Assembly: GCA_964393405.1 (NCBI GenBank)
Contig: CAYMTR010000015.1
Span: forward strand, 1-64,000
Direction of reading: 5' to 3'
Origin: CAYMTR01 sp964393405
Lineage (GTDB): Bacteria > Bacteroidota > Bacteroidia > Bacteroidales > Prolixibacteraceae
DNA length: 64,000 nt
Positions within the stretch are counted from its first letter, which is position 1. Each line of letters opens with the position of its first letter. The notes below the pieces were generated by a model, which worked only from the letters and a program-made list of their open reading frames with translations, ran no database searches and was not told the DNA's origin. A program made the position numbers and the translations under genes. Positions 44,878 to 54,480 of this stretch are shown one piece after another.

Positions 44878-46782
44878 ATGAAACTAAGGACCAGATTTCA
44901 ATTACTTTTTGTTGTTTTAATAATCGCATTTGCTGCAATAGCATTCTTCACTTCATTCTCACTTAAAAAAATCAGCAAACTTTCTGAGATAGAAAAAAAT
45001 GTGTCACAGTTGAGCAATTTATCACTGGATATGAAAAAAACTGAAAACAACTACTTCAATTGGGACTTGAGAAATCCTGAATACTTCTATAGTAAGGAAA
45101 GCAAAATTTACAACCAGTTAACAGATAAAATTCATAATTCAATAAATATCTGCAACGACCTTAAAAGTTCTGATTTTGTAAAAAGAAACGTTAAAAAAGG
45201 AGAAATTGATAAAATCATAGAATTATTGAATGACTACTCACATCTTTTTGAAATAATTGAAAAGAATAAATACGAACTTGGTTTTGAAAAATGGGGTCTC
45301 GTTGGACAAATGAACGACTCATACATAAAACTTGAAAAAGTTATAGACAGCAGTTTCGAACCTGGATTAAAAATTAAACTTCTTTCTCTTATAAAGCACC
45401 AAAAAGATTATCTTATAAAGAGAAAATTTTCTTCTAAGGAATTATTTGACAGGGAGTTATTCTCTTTTTATGAAAGCCTGGGGTCAAACAACAGAAATCT
45501 TGTTGAAATAAAACATCACCTGAAAAATTTCGGCAATGTATTTAATAATTTCGTTGATAAAGACAATTATGTTGGCGTTTCAAGAAATGAAGGTCTGCTG
45601 CATGACCTTGAAAACAAAGGAAACATGCTTGATGCATCGCTAAATATCCTTAGCCTTAATGTTTCTAACAAAACAAATAAGCATATTCAGTCAACAACAA
45701 TGATACTGTTGATTTTTATTATAATCTGTACCTCAGTTGTTTTGCTTTTAGGCAGATATATTTTCAATAGGGTATTCAAAATAATGGGAGGAGAGCCTGA
45801 ACAAGTCGCTTTTATTGCAAAAAATGTTTCTAAGGGCGATTTGAATATTTCGCTTGATGACAAATCACAGTACCATGGGTTGTTGAAATCAGTTATTGTG
45901 ATGACTCAAAAGCTAAGGGGAATAATTTCGGGCATTTATTATAATTCATTGCAGTTAACTACTACCGGTAGACTTTTCTCTGAGAATTCAATTAAAATAT
46001 CAAATGGAGCTTCAAAAATTTCTGGTTATACTGAAGAAATATCCGGGAAAATTGAAAACATTGAAAAAGAGACTGCAAAGAATTCAGAATATGCTTCCGA
46101 GACTGCTGGAATAGCAGAAAAATCAAAGGAAGGAATGCAAAAAATAAAAGAGCAAAGTGAACTTTCAATGAAAGTTGGATATTTGATATCAGATAAGGTT
46201 CAGATTATCGACAGAATTACTAAACAAACAAAAATACTTGCGCTGAATGCAGCAGTAGAAGCTGCTAGGGCAGGAAAATACGGTGTCGGGTTTCAAGTTA
46301 TTTCTGAAGAAGTGAAGAGATTGTCGGAAGCAATTAAAGAAGCAGCAATCGAGATTAACGAACTGACACTTAAAAATCAGGTACAGTCGGAGTATGTCTG
46401 TGATTTGGTTAATAACATACTTCCCAGTATTGAAAAAACTTCAGAACTTGTTAAAAACATTGCTTTAGCAAATTTCGAACAAAATGACAATATTCTAGAT
46501 ATTCATTTGATTATTAAAAAACTTCACGAAGTGAGCTGTGAAAACTCTTTTGCATCAGAAAAAATGGCTGAAAATACAATAGAACTTGAGGAACAGATAT
46601 ATTCATTAAAGAATATGGTTTCTTATTTCAAAGTCGACAGAAAAGTAACCGATGGAGTAGAATTTAAACTTCTGGATCAGGGTTCAAAAAAGAAGTCGGA
46701 TAAGAAAAAGAAAGTCATCAAACTTTGGAAAAGAATTAAATTATTCAATAATCAAATGAAAATAGCCAACTCTATATTGTGA
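44878..46782 (+). CDS. Divergent methyl-accepting chemotaxis protein
   Basis: The 634-residue receptor has TM1 near residues 8-28, a large helical periplasmic region to about 275 and TM2 (MILLIFIIICTSVVLLLGRYIF). A HAMP-like stretch follows (GGEPEQVAFIAKNVSKGDL), then the signalling hairpin. The tip, KQTKILALNAAVEAARAGKYGVGFQVISEEVKRLSE, keeps the conserved ALNAAVEAARAG core but differs in the flanks. The C-terminus is strongly basic (KKSDKKKKVIKLWKRIK). It is more AT-rich and more diverged than the receptor before it. Its partners are not in this window. Confidence 0.88.
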   Translation: MKLRTRFQLLFVVLIIAFAAIAFFTSFSLKKISKLSEIEKNVSQLSNLSLDMKKTENNYFNWDLRNPEYFYSKESKIYNQLTDKIHNSINICNDLKSSDFVKRNVKKGEIDKIIELLNDYSHLFEIIEKNKYELGFEKWGLVGQMNDSYIKLEKVIDSSFEPGLKIKLLSLIKHQKDYLIKRKFSSKELFDRELFSFYESLGSNNRNLVEIKHHLKNFGNVFNNFVDKDNYVGVSRNEGLLHDLENKGNMLDASLNILSLNVSNKTNKHIQSTTMILLIFIIICTSVVLLLGRYIFNRVFKIMGGEPEQVAFIAKNVSKGDLNISLDDKSQYHGLLKSVIVMTQKLRGIISGIYYNSLQLTTTGRLFSENSIKISNGASKISGYTEEISGKIENIEKETAKNSEYASETAGIAEKSKEGMQKIKEQSELSMKVGYLISDKVQIIDRITKQTKILALNAAVEAARAGKYGVGFQVISEEVKRLSEAIKEAAIEINELTLKNQVQSEYVCDLVNNILPSIEKTSELVKNIALANFEQNDNILDIHLIIKKLHEVSCENSFASEKMAENTIELEEQIYSLKNMVSYFKVDRKVTDGVEFKLLDQGSKKKSDKKKKVIKLWKRIKLFNNQMKIANSIL

Positions 46783-46806
46783 ATTATCATATTTTTATAA
46801 ATAATA

Positions 46807-46814
46807 TAGATTTG
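46807..46814 (+). promoter_or_regulatory. -7 promoter element for the nucleotidyltransferase gene
   Basis: TAGATTTG is an exact TAnnTTTG match, 23 bp before ATG 46838. No -33 at normal spacing is visible. Confidence 0.42.
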
Positions 46815-46837
46815 CAAAAAAAACAATAAATTTTTAG

Positions 46838-47560
46838 ATGAAAGCCATAATTTTTGCTGCAGGTTTGGGAACAAGATTAAAGCCACTGACAGACAATTGT
46901 CCCAAGGCAATGGTTCTGCTGAACGGAAAACCGCTGATCTGGCACTCAATAAATTACATGAAGAAATACGGAATCGACGATATTACTGTCAATGTACACC
47001 ATTTTGCAGACCAAATAACCAACTATCTGACAGAGAATGATTTTGGAGTGAAAATCAACATCTCAGATGAAAGGGAATGTTTGCTCGACACAGGAGGAGG
47101 TATATTTAAAGCCAAGAATTTCCTCTTGGGGGAAGAGCCCTTCATTGCTTGTAATGTCGACATTATAACTTCTTTAAACTTAAAAGAAGCAATTGATATT
47201 CACCTTAAAAATAAGCCTATTGCAACCTTAGTGGTAAGGAAAAGAGAAACTTCAAGGTATTTCATGTTTAATGAGAGAATGAAACTATCAGGGTGGGTCA
47301 ATAACAGCACGGGCGAAGAGGTGATTTCAAATGCCGGATTCGGCAATTCGGAACCGTATGCTTTTAGTGGCATTCAGATTATTTCACCTAAGATTTTTGA
47401 CTTAATTCTATACATGGGAAAAATCTCAATTACAACACTTTACCTTAGCATTGCTCAAAAAAATAAGATATTTGGGTATGTTGATAATTCCGATTTCTGG
47501 ATGGACTTGGGAAAACCGGGACAGATTGAGGTTGCTGAGAAATATCTGAATAATTTATAA
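46838..47560 (+). CDS. Sugar-1-phosphate nucleotidyltransferase (MurU-like)
   Basis: The 240-residue Rossmann-fold nucleotidyltransferase has the nucleotide motif IIFAAGLGTRLKPLTDNCPKA and the metal-binding Asp in CNVDII. A DTGGGIFKAKNFL substrate block follows, and the end includes WMDLGKPGQIE. These resemble MurNAc-1-phosphate uridylyltransferase (MurU) and related NDP-sugar synthases. The usual AmgK kinase partner is not adjacent, so MurU identity is uncertain. The 3' end overlaps the convergent HAD phosphatase gene by 6 bp. Confidence 0.85.
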   Translation: MKAIIFAAGLGTRLKPLTDNCPKAMVLLNGKPLIWHSINYMKKYGIDDITVNVHHFADQITNYLTENDFGVKINISDERECLLDTGGGIFKAKNFLLGEEPFIACNVDIITSLNLKEAIDIHLKNKPIATLVVRKRETSRYFMFNERMKLSGWVNNSTGEEVISNAGFGNSEPYAFSGIQIISPKIFDLILYMGKISITTLYLSIAQKNKIFGYVDNSDFWMDLGKPGQIEVAEKYLNNL

Positions 47561-48382
47561 AATTCCCAAGATTTTCAGAACTTCGCTGAACCCGCTCTGC
47601 TCATTGCTTGAAGCAACATTGGGAAATAGATTTTTAAGGTTTTCGGGTGAATTGCCAAGTAAAAAAGGATGCCCGACATATTCAAGCATATCAATGTCAT
47701 TGAAATCGTTGCCTATACCAACAGTAGCATATTGTTGAATATTGAGGTGTGAGCATAACCATTTGATACCGTGACCCTTTGAAACAGTGTCAGGGAAAAT
47801 CTCCATCCATATAAATTCATGGTTTACAGGAGAAGTGGTTCTGATAATTTTAATACCTGATACTTCAGAAAGTATTTCAGACTTTAACCTTTCAAACAAG
47901 GCTGTGTCGTTAGGAATTATTGCCATCAGTTGTCCGGCATCTTCAGGCATATTTTCGATATCCAGTGATCCGAAATCGTTTTCATGCCGTCTTAAATAAT
48001 CGTCATACTCAGGACAATAGCCGTTCCCTCGGTGATACTTAAAAAGGTTGTTGTGAGGAATAGGATCGTATATGAAGAAGTTGAATTTTCCTTTTATCAT
48101 CAAGTGTACCAGCTTTTTCAAAGCAGGTGATTTAAAATGTTCAGCGGTGAGAATTTCCTTTTTTTTCCAGTCGTAGACTCCCCCACCCGACGAAAATACT
48201 ATAAAGTCGAAGGGATCGTTTTCATGAAGGACTTCGTTTACCTTGTGCATACTTCGTCCTGTTGCAGCTACCCTGACAATATTCATCAAGCCAAGCGAAT
48301 GTAGTGATTGCATGTCGAGGCTGGAAATCTTTTTATCGTTATCGAGAATTGTTCCGTCTAAATCTGTAGCAACAAACATCAT
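47555..48382 (-). CDS. HAD-superfamily phosphatase (Cof type)
   Basis: From ATG 48382 the protein has 275 residues. Motif I is FVATDLDGTILDN, motif II follows AATGRSMHKV, and motif IV is VGIGNDFNDIDMLEYVG, with a large cap domain between. This is the Cof/YbiV class that dephosphorylates small sugar phosphates or cofactors; the substrate is not predictable. An upstream Met at 48454 is less likely because a full promoter, TTTG-N18-TATATTTG, ends just before 48405. It is convergent with the nucleotidyltransferase gene. Confidence 0.9.
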   Translation of the reverse strand: MMFVATDLDGTILDNDKKISSLDMQSLHSLGLMNIVRVAATGRSMHKVNEVLHENDPFDFIVFSSGGGVYDWKKKEILTAEHFKSPALKKLVHLMIKGKFNFFIYDPIPHNNLFKYHRGNGYCPEYDDYLRRHENDFGSLDIENMPEDAGQLMAIIPNDTALFERLKSEILSEVSGIKIIRTTSPVNHEFIWMEIFPDTVSKGHGIKWLCSHLNIQQYATVGIGNDFNDIDMLEYVGHPFLLGNSPENLKNLFPNVASSNEQSGFSEVLKILGIL

Positions 48383-48404
48383 AATAAAATTGTCAGTTAA
48401 AGTA

Positions 48405-48434
48405 CAAATATAATAACAGAAATCTGACATCAAA
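48405..48434 (-). promoter_or_regulatory. Bacteroidota-type promoter for the HAD phosphatase
   Basis: On the minus strand TTTG (48434-48431), 18 bp, then TATATTTG (48412-48405). Both boxes and the spacing match the Bacteroidota consensus. The leader to ATG 48382 would be about 17 nt. Confidence 0.6.
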
Positions 48435-48556
48435 ATACGCAATATGACTGACAATTTTTAATAAAAATGTCAAATCGACAGAAATTACTTAATGGCACAA
48501 CCTTTGACTAAATAGGAAATGTGAATTAAGATATATAACTAAAAAAATAAAATACT

Positions 48557-50608
48557 ATGTCAAAAGGAAAAATTGGAGTTACCAGTGAAAACCTCTTTCC
48601 CATAATCAAAAAATTCCTCTATTCAGATCATGAAATATTCCTTAGGGAGATCATTTCTAACGCAGTAGATGCAACACAAAAGTTAAAAACCCTGGCACTT
48701 AAGGGTGAGTATGTAGGTGAAGTCAGTGACCTGAAAGTGATTGTAAAAGTGGATAAAGATGCCAAAACAATCACTGTATCAGACTCAGGAATAGGAATGA
48801 CTTCAGAAGAAGTAAAGAAATATATCAATCAGATAGCATTTTCGGGAGCCAACGATTTTCTTGAAAAATATAAAAACGATGCCGCAGCCATAATTGGTCA
48901 TTTCGGCTTAGGATTTTATTCATCATTCATGGTGTCAGATAAAGTTGAAGTTATCACACGTTCATATAAACAAGACTCAGAAGCTTGTTTTTGGAGTTGT
49001 GATGGCACACCAGAATATATTTTGAATACTACACAACGCGAAAGTATTGGTACAGATATAATAATGCATATTTCAGAGGAATCAAACGAGTTTCTTGAAG
49101 AGACAAGAATTAAAGATTTGCTTGAAAAATACTGCAAGTTTTTGCCTGTTCAGATTGTTTTTGGAAAGGAAAAAGAATGGAAGGACGGAAAATATGTCGA
49201 TACCGATAAAGACTTAATTATTAACGAAACAGAGCCGGCATGGACAAAGAAACCTGCTGATCTTAAGGATGAAGACTACAAAGAATTCTACCGCAAGCTG
49301 TATCCTGTATCAGAGGAGCCTTTATTCAATATACATTTGAATGTAGATTACCCATTCAAACTCACAGGGATACTATATTTCCCCAAAATAAAGAACAGCA
49401 TTGAAATTCAGAAAAATAAAATACAATTATATAGCAACCAGGTATTTGTAACAGACCATGTAGAAGAAATAGTACCTGAGTTTTTGACACTACTTCACGG
49501 AGTTATTGATTCGCCCGACATACCATTGAATGTATCAAGGTCATATTTGCAGAGTGATCACAATGTGAAAAAGATTTCTTCACATATAACCAAGAAAGTA
49601 GCCGACAGACTTGAAGATATCTTCAAAAATGAACGTGCTGACTTTGAGAAGAAATGGGACGATCTGAAGATATTCATAGAATACGGAATTCTTTCTAACG
49701 AGAAATTTGCAGAGAAAGCTAAGAAATTCTATTTGTACAAAAATACAGACGGCAAGTATTTCACGATAGAAGAGTACGAAAACATTATCAAAGACAATCA
49801 GAAAGACAAAGATGAAAACCTTATTCACTTGTATTCAAGCAATAAGGATGAACAATTCACCTTTATTGCTGCAGCAAAGGACAAAGGTTACGATGTGCTT
49901 TTGATGGACAGCATCCTAACTGCTCCTTTGATCAACAAATTTGAGCAGGAAAACTACAAGAACAGGTTTACAAGAGTTGATTCTGATGTGATTGACAGGC
50001 TGATAGTAAAAGATGACAAGGAAAAGATCACACTTTCGCAAGAAGAAAGAGATGAGCTTGAACCAGTATTCAGTGCTGTTACTCCTAAGGGTGAGTCGAA
50101 CTATTACGTAACATTTGAAGACCTTGGAGAGAATTCTCAGCCAATGGTAATAACTCAGAATGAATTTATGAGGAGAATGAAGGATATGGGTTCAATTCAG
50201 CCGGGGATGAACATGTATGGAAGTCTGCCTGACAACTACAATTTGGTAGTAAACGTATCACATCCATTAGTAAAACAAGTTATAGAATCAAAAAACACCA
50301 ATCTTTCTGGAGAGCTTTCAGAGTTGAATAAGAAGATAAAATCTCTTGATGAAGAAAAGAAAGCGCTTGAAAAGCTCAAAGAAGGCAAAAATGAAGAAGA
50401 AGTTGCCGCTGATGAAAAAGAAAAGTTAAAAGAAGTAATTAAAGAATCGACTGATATTGAAAATCAGAAGAAAGAAAAGCTGACAGAATTTGGCAAAGAG
50501 AACATGTTAGCAAAGCAGCTTGTTGATTTAGCATTGCTGGCTAACAACATGTTGAAAGGTGAAGCCCTCGACAAATTTGTCAAAAGGAGTGTTGAACTTA
50601 TCAAATAA
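48557..50608 (+). CDS. htpG: Molecular chaperone HtpG (Hsp90)
   Basis: HtpG is the bacterial Hsp90, an ATP-dependent dimeric chaperone. The 683-residue protein opens with the GHKL ATPase domain: FLREIISNAVDATQKL, SDSGIGMT, IGHFGLGFYSSFMV. The middle domain shows GILYFPKI and SDHNVKKISSHITKKVADRL, and the C-terminal dimerisation segment follows. Unlike E. coli HtpG it carries a charged insert near residues 585-640 (KKALEKLKEGKNEEEVAADE) typical of Bacteroidetes. It is flanked by a 174-bp upstream region and a strong terminator. Confidence 0.97.
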   Translation: MSKGKIGVTSENLFPIIKKFLYSDHEIFLREIISNAVDATQKLKTLALKGEYVGEVSDLKVIVKVDKDAKTITVSDSGIGMTSEEVKKYINQIAFSGANDFLEKYKNDAAAIIGHFGLGFYSSFMVSDKVEVITRSYKQDSEACFWSCDGTPEYILNTTQRESIGTDIIMHISEESNEFLEETRIKDLLEKYCKFLPVQIVFGKEKEWKDGKYVDTDKDLIINETEPAWTKKPADLKDEDYKEFYRKLYPVSEEPLFNIHLNVDYPFKLTGILYFPKIKNSIEIQKNKIQLYSNQVFVTDHVEEIVPEFLTLLHGVIDSPDIPLNVSRSYLQSDHNVKKISSHITKKVADRLEDIFKNERADFEKKWDDLKIFIEYGILSNEKFAEKAKKFYLYKNTDGKYFTIEEYENIIKDNQKDKDENLIHLYSSNKDEQFTFIAAAKDKGYDVLLMDSILTAPLINKFEQENYKNRFTRVDSDVIDRLIVKDDKEKITLSQEERDELEPVFSAVTPKGESNYYVTFEDLGENSQPMVITQNEFMRRMKDMGSIQPGMNMYGSLPDNYNLVVNVSHPLVKQVIESKNTNLSGELSELNKKIKSLDEEKKALEKLKEGKNEEEVAADEKEKLKEVIKESTDIENQKKEKLTEFGKENMLAKQLVDLALLANNMLKGEALDKFVKRSVELIK

Positions 50609-50642
50609 ATATATATAGTTTACTCAATCCACAATTACCACT

Positions 50643-50670
50643 GGCTGCCCTCCCCACAGGGCAGCCTTTT
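50643..50670 (+). terminator. Intrinsic terminator after htpG
   Basis: A perfect stem (GGCTGCCCT with AGGGCAGCC) and a 6-nt loop are followed by TTTTATTTTT. Confidence 0.88.
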
Positions 50671-50851
50671 ATTTTTGAACTAAAACCTTGAATATTCAAA
50701 TCCAAATATTTTTACAACATCAATGCAGAGAAGAAGGCTATTTCGTTCTTTTTGAATAAGATAAAAGAAAACAAAAAATCAGAAAAGATATATCGAGGTT
50801 TTAAGAGTAAAAAAACGTCAAAATATCATACCCTACTTTACAAATAAGGTA

Positions 50852-50859
50852 TAGATTTG
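50852..50859 (+). promoter_or_regulatory. -7 promoter element for the rseC-rnf operon
   Basis: TAGATTTG is an exact TAnnTTTG match ending 24 bp before ATG 50884. No clear -33 motif is visible. It argues that ATG 50884, not the overlapping TTG at 50857, is the start of rseC. Confidence 0.5.
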
Positions 50860-50883
50860 CAGACAATTTCAAAACCTGACCTT

Positions 50884-51306
50884 ATGGATTCAGAAAAAGA
50901 AGTAATTCACAACGGTATTGTAAAAGAAATTAGTGGCAGAGGAATAAAGGTTGGAATAGTAGTATATTCAGCCTGTGCAGGCTGTCACATAAAGGGTGCA
51001 TGCACAATGTCGGAGCAGGCAGACAAGGAGCTTGATATTGAATGTAGCAGTGCTCAGTTTAAGATTGGTCAGGAAGTTGAAGTTCACCTTAAGACATCAC
51101 AAGGATTCAGCGCATTACTATTGGGTTATATACTACCCTTAATCACGATGATTGCAGTTATGGTCCTTTCTTCAGCATTTCTGAAGAATGAATTGATTGT
51201 TGCCCTGTTATCAATACTTTCATTAATTATATATTACTCGATTTTGTTTATTTTTAGGAAGAAAATCGGTAAGCAGTTTAGTTACACTGTTAATCCTGTT
51301 ATTTAA
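50884..51306 (+). CDS. rseC: RseC-family protein of the Rnf operon
   Basis: The 140-residue RseC/SoxR-reducing-system family protein has an N-terminal domain with a Cys cluster (YSACAGCHIKGACTMS). Two membrane helices follow near residues 80-125. The family is found next to rnf genes in many bacteria and may help assemble or regulate the Rnf complex; direct function in Bacteroidota is unknown. Seven base pairs separate its stop from rnfB, so it is the first gene of the operon. Confidence 0.9.
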   Translation: MDSEKEVIHNGIVKEISGRGIKVGIVVYSACAGCHIKGACTMSEQADKELDIECSSAQFKIGQEVEVHLKTSQGFSALLLGYILPLITMIAVMVLSSAFLKNELIVALLSILSLIIYYSILFIFRKKIGKQFSYTVNPVI

Positions 51307-51312
51307 TTTGAT

Positions 51313-52179
51313 ATGTCGTTAGCATTAATATATACAATTGTCATATTGAGTTCTTTGGGAGTAGTTGCAGCAATTATATTGTTTGTTGTAGCCCGGAAGT
51401 TTCATGTTGAAGAAGATCCACGAATAGACGAAGTTGAACAAGCGTTGCCCGGTGCAAATTGTGGCGGATGTGGATATGCGGGGTGCAGGGCACTTTCGGA
51501 AGCAATAGTAAAAGACAACTCATTGGATAACAAGTTTTGTCCTGTTGGAGGAAACGATGTAATGTCGAATGTTGCCACAATAATGGGGATTGTTGCTCAA
51601 CAGAAAGCATCAAGAAAAGCATTGGTCAGGTGCAATGGAACATGTGAATTCAGGAAAAAGACATCGAATTATGAAGGAGCCACAACTTGTGCAATAGCAG
51701 CGATGAGTTCAGGTGGTGATACAGGATGCCAGTTTGGCTGTCTGGGATTTGGTGATTGCTGTGTAGTGTGCGATTTTGATGCCATTCATATGAATCCGGT
51801 CACAGGACTTCCAGAAGTTGATGACGAAAAATGTACAGCCTGCGGAGCATGTGTAAAAGCTTGTCCCAAGTTCCTTATTGAGCTGCGCCGCCAGATGCCT
51901 AAAAACAGAAAAGTATACGTCGCATGCAGAAATACTGAAAAAGGAGCAATAGCAAAGAAATCGTGTGATGTAGCATGTATAGGGTGCGGAAAGTGTGAAA
52001 AAGTTTGTGAATTTGATGCTATAACAATATCAAACAACCTTGCATTCATCGATTCAGACAAGTGCAAACTATGTAGAAAATGTGTTTCTGTTTGTCCGAC
52101 AAACTCAATTATAGAAGTAAATTTTCCTCCAAGAAAAGTACAAGAAGTAAAAGAAGAAAACAGTGTTGAAAACATTTAA
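51313..52179 (+). CDS. rnfB: Rnf complex ferredoxin subunit RnfB
   Basis: RnfB accepts electrons from reduced ferredoxin for the Rnf Na+/H+-pumping complex. The 288 residues comprise an N-terminal membrane helix, a 4Fe4S domain of the CX2CX4C type (ANCGGCGYAGCRALSE plus a later Cys), and further clusters built as CTACGACVKACPK, CIGCGKCEKVCEF and CKLCRKCVSVCPT. The order and number of cysteines are typical of ferredoxin-interacting RnfB. It overlaps rnfC by 17 bp. Confidence 0.96.
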   Translation: MSLALIYTIVILSSLGVVAAIILFVVARKFHVEEDPRIDEVEQALPGANCGGCGYAGCRALSEAIVKDNSLDNKFCPVGGNDVMSNVATIMGIVAQQKASRKALVRCNGTCEFRKKTSNYEGATTCAIAAMSSGGDTGCQFGCLGFGDCCVVCDFDAIHMNPVTGLPEVDDEKCTACGACVKACPKFLIELRRQMPKNRKVYVACRNTEKGAIAKKSCDVACIGCGKCEKVCEFDAITISNNLAFIDSDKCKLCRKCVSVCPTNSIIEVNFPPRKVQEVKEENSVENI

Positions 52180-53497
52180 GATAGGTGGTATTCACCCTGC
52201 TGAAAACAAGCTATCGGCAGGAAGCGGAATTAAGGAAATTCAATTACCTGAGACGGTTACGATATTGACAAATCAGCATATCGGTGCACCCTCCAAGCTT
52301 ATTGTAGCGAAAGGAGACCTTGTAAAGACCGGACAGTTGATAGCTAAATATTCAGGCTTTGTGTCAGCCAATATACATTCATCGATTTCAGGTAAGGTTG
52401 TTAAAATTGAGCCTGTGTATGACAGTACGGGTTACAAAAGAGAAGCTGTTACAATAGAATCTGATGGTCAGGATATTTGGGATGATTCAATTGACAGGTC
52501 AGAGACTTTGGTAACGGACAATCATTTTACAGCCAATCAGATTGAAGACAGAATATTATCGTGTGGCATAGTTGGAATGGGAGGAGCAACCTTTCCTACG
52601 CATGTCAAGCTACTTCATCCTCCCGGCGATAAAGCCGAATTATTATTAATCAATGGTGCTGAGTGTGAGCCATATCTAACAGCCGACCACAGGCTGATGA
52701 TTGAAAAAGGAGAAGAAATTCTTGTTGGGGTAAAGATGCTGATGAAAACTTTAGGTGTTGAAAAGGCAATAATTGGCATTGAACTCAACAAGCCCGATGC
52801 AATTAAAAACATGACCACTCTATCTCAGAAATACAGTGGAATATCAATATGTCCCTTAAAAGTAAAATATCCTCAGGGAGGAGAAAAACAACTCATAAAA
52901 GCTGTTACTGGGCGTGAAGTTCCTTCAGGGAAGCTGCCAATTTCAATAGGAGTAGTTGTCAACAACATCGCAACATCCTTTGCAATTTATGAAGCTGTAG
53001 TAAAAAACAAACCATTGTTTGAAAGAGTAATTTCAGTAACAGGAAAAAAATTAAAATCTCCATCAAATTTTAAGGTAAGGATTGGAACATCAGTAACAAA
53101 ATTGATAGAAGAAGCCGGAGGTATTCCGGAAGGAACATCCAAGATAATAATGGGTGGTCCAATGATGGGAAGGTCAATCACAACAACTGAAATACCGGTT
53201 ACAAAAGGCACATCAGGCATTCTGCTTTTAGACGAAAGCGAAGCCCACAGAAAGGAATATCTAAACTGTATAAGGTGTGGCAGGTGCATTGGCGCTTGTC
53301 CTATGGGACTTGAGCCCTATCTTTTGATGAACCTTTCAGAAAAAAACGTTTTTGACATTGCTGAGAACAATAAGATAATGGATTGCATTGAATGTGGTTC
53401 ATGTAATTTTGTATGTCCTTCCAATAGGCCAATACTTGATTATATTCGGTTTGGTAAAGCAAAAGTTGGAAATATCATGCGCAACAGAAAAAAATAG
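52163..53497 (+). CDS. rnfC: Rnf complex subunit RnfC
   Basis: RnfC is the peripheral subunit with the NADH site, reducing NAD+ when Rnf runs forward. The 444-residue protein starts at GTG 52163 inside rnfB. It has the N-terminal RnfC signature (KTFKIGGIHPAENKLS), the glycine-rich nucleotide stretch GIVGMGGATFPTHVKL, and two C-terminal 4Fe4S motifs: CIRCGRCIGACPMGLEPY and CIECGSCNFVCPSNRPILD. The length is shorter than enterobacterial RnfC, which has a repetitive C-terminal tail that is absent here. Confidence 0.96.
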   Translation: MLKTFKIGGIHPAENKLSAGSGIKEIQLPETVTILTNQHIGAPSKLIVAKGDLVKTGQLIAKYSGFVSANIHSSISGKVVKIEPVYDSTGYKREAVTIESDGQDIWDDSIDRSETLVTDNHFTANQIEDRILSCGIVGMGGATFPTHVKLLHPPGDKAELLLINGAECEPYLTADHRLMIEKGEEILVGVKMLMKTLGVEKAIIGIELNKPDAIKNMTTLSQKYSGISICPLKVKYPQGGEKQLIKAVTGREVPSGKLPISIGVVVNNIATSFAIYEAVVKNKPLFERVISVTGKKLKSPSNFKVRIGTSVTKLIEEAGGIPEGTSKIIMGGPMMGRSITTTEIPVTKGTSGILLLDESEAHRKEYLNCIRCGRCIGACPMGLEPYLLMNLSEKNVFDIAENNKIMDCIECGSCNFVCPSNRPILDYIRFGKAKVGNIMRNRKK

Positions 53498-53499
53498 AT

Positions 53500-54477
53500 A
53501 TGAGCAATTTATTGACTATATCCCCTTCGCCACACATACATGAAGGAAGTTCGGTAAAAAAGATAATGTACAGCGTCATTATCGCGTTGATACCTGCGCT
53601 GTTATGGTCCTTTTTTGTCTTTGGACTTCCGGCAGTATTGGTAACCCTGATTTCTGTGGCTTCGTGTGTTTTGTTTGAATGGGTTATTCAGAAATACTTA
53701 ATAAAAGGAAAGCCGACAATAGGTGATGGATCGGCAATACTTACAGGTATATTGCTATCAATGAACCTTCCTGCTACACTACCGATATGGATAGTAATAA
53801 TAGGAGCTTTGATAGCAGTTGGAGTTGCAAAAATGTCGTTTGGAGGGTTAGGTCAAAATCCATTTAACCCAGCACTTGTAGGGAGGGTGTTTCTATTGAT
53901 TTCATTTCCTGTACAAATGACTACCTGGCCGGTCAATTTAAGAGTTGCTGATGCTATTTCAGGAGCTACTCCACTATCAATAATAAAAGAAGGAATCAAG
54001 ACAGGAACTCCAGCCAGTGAAATAATGAAAACATTACCTGATTATAGCGACCTTATATTTGGAAACATCGGAGGTTCGCTGGGAGAAATATCGGCATTAC
54101 TGCTTTTGATCGGGTTTGTTTTTATGCTCATAAGGAAAACAATATCATGGCATATACCAGTTTCTGTGATACTTACAGTTTTTATTTTCACAGGAATACT
54201 ATGGCTAGCAAATCCGGAAAGCAATATTGATCCGTTATATCATATTCTCTCAGGAGGTATAATGCTTGGAGCAATATTCATGGCAACCGACATGGTTACA
54301 TCTCCAATGTCGAGGCTTGGACAAATAATTTTCGGAATGGGAATTGGAATAATAACAGTGTGCATAAGAGTTTGGGGAGCGTATCCGGAAGGGATATCGT
54401 TTGCCATCCTTATTATGAACGCTTTTACTCCTTTGATCAACAACTATGTCAAACCCAAACGATTTGGTAATAAATAA
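53500..54477 (+). CDS. rnfD: Rnf complex membrane subunit RnfD
   Basis: RnfD is the membrane subunit related to NqrB, with covalently bound FMN. The 325-residue protein has about nine helices. The flavinylation motif SGATPL lies in DAISGATPLSIIKEG, with the Thr as attachment point. Other family blocks include SPSPHIHEGSSVKKIMY at the N-terminus and AIFMATDMVTSPMSRLGQ. It begins 2 bp after the rnfC stop. Confidence 0.96.
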   Translation: MSNLLTISPSPHIHEGSSVKKIMYSVIIALIPALLWSFFVFGLPAVLVTLISVASCVLFEWVIQKYLIKGKPTIGDGSAILTGILLSMNLPATLPIWIVIIGALIAVGVAKMSFGGLGQNPFNPALVGRVFLLISFPVQMTTWPVNLRVADAISGATPLSIIKEGIKTGTPASEIMKTLPDYSDLIFGNIGGSLGEISALLLLIGFVFMLIRKTISWHIPVSVILTVFIFTGILWLANPESNIDPLYHILSGGIMLGAIFMATDMVTSPMSRLGQIIFGMGIGIITVCIRVWGAYPEGISFAILIMNAFTPLINNYVKPKRFGNK

Positions 54478-54480
54478 GAA

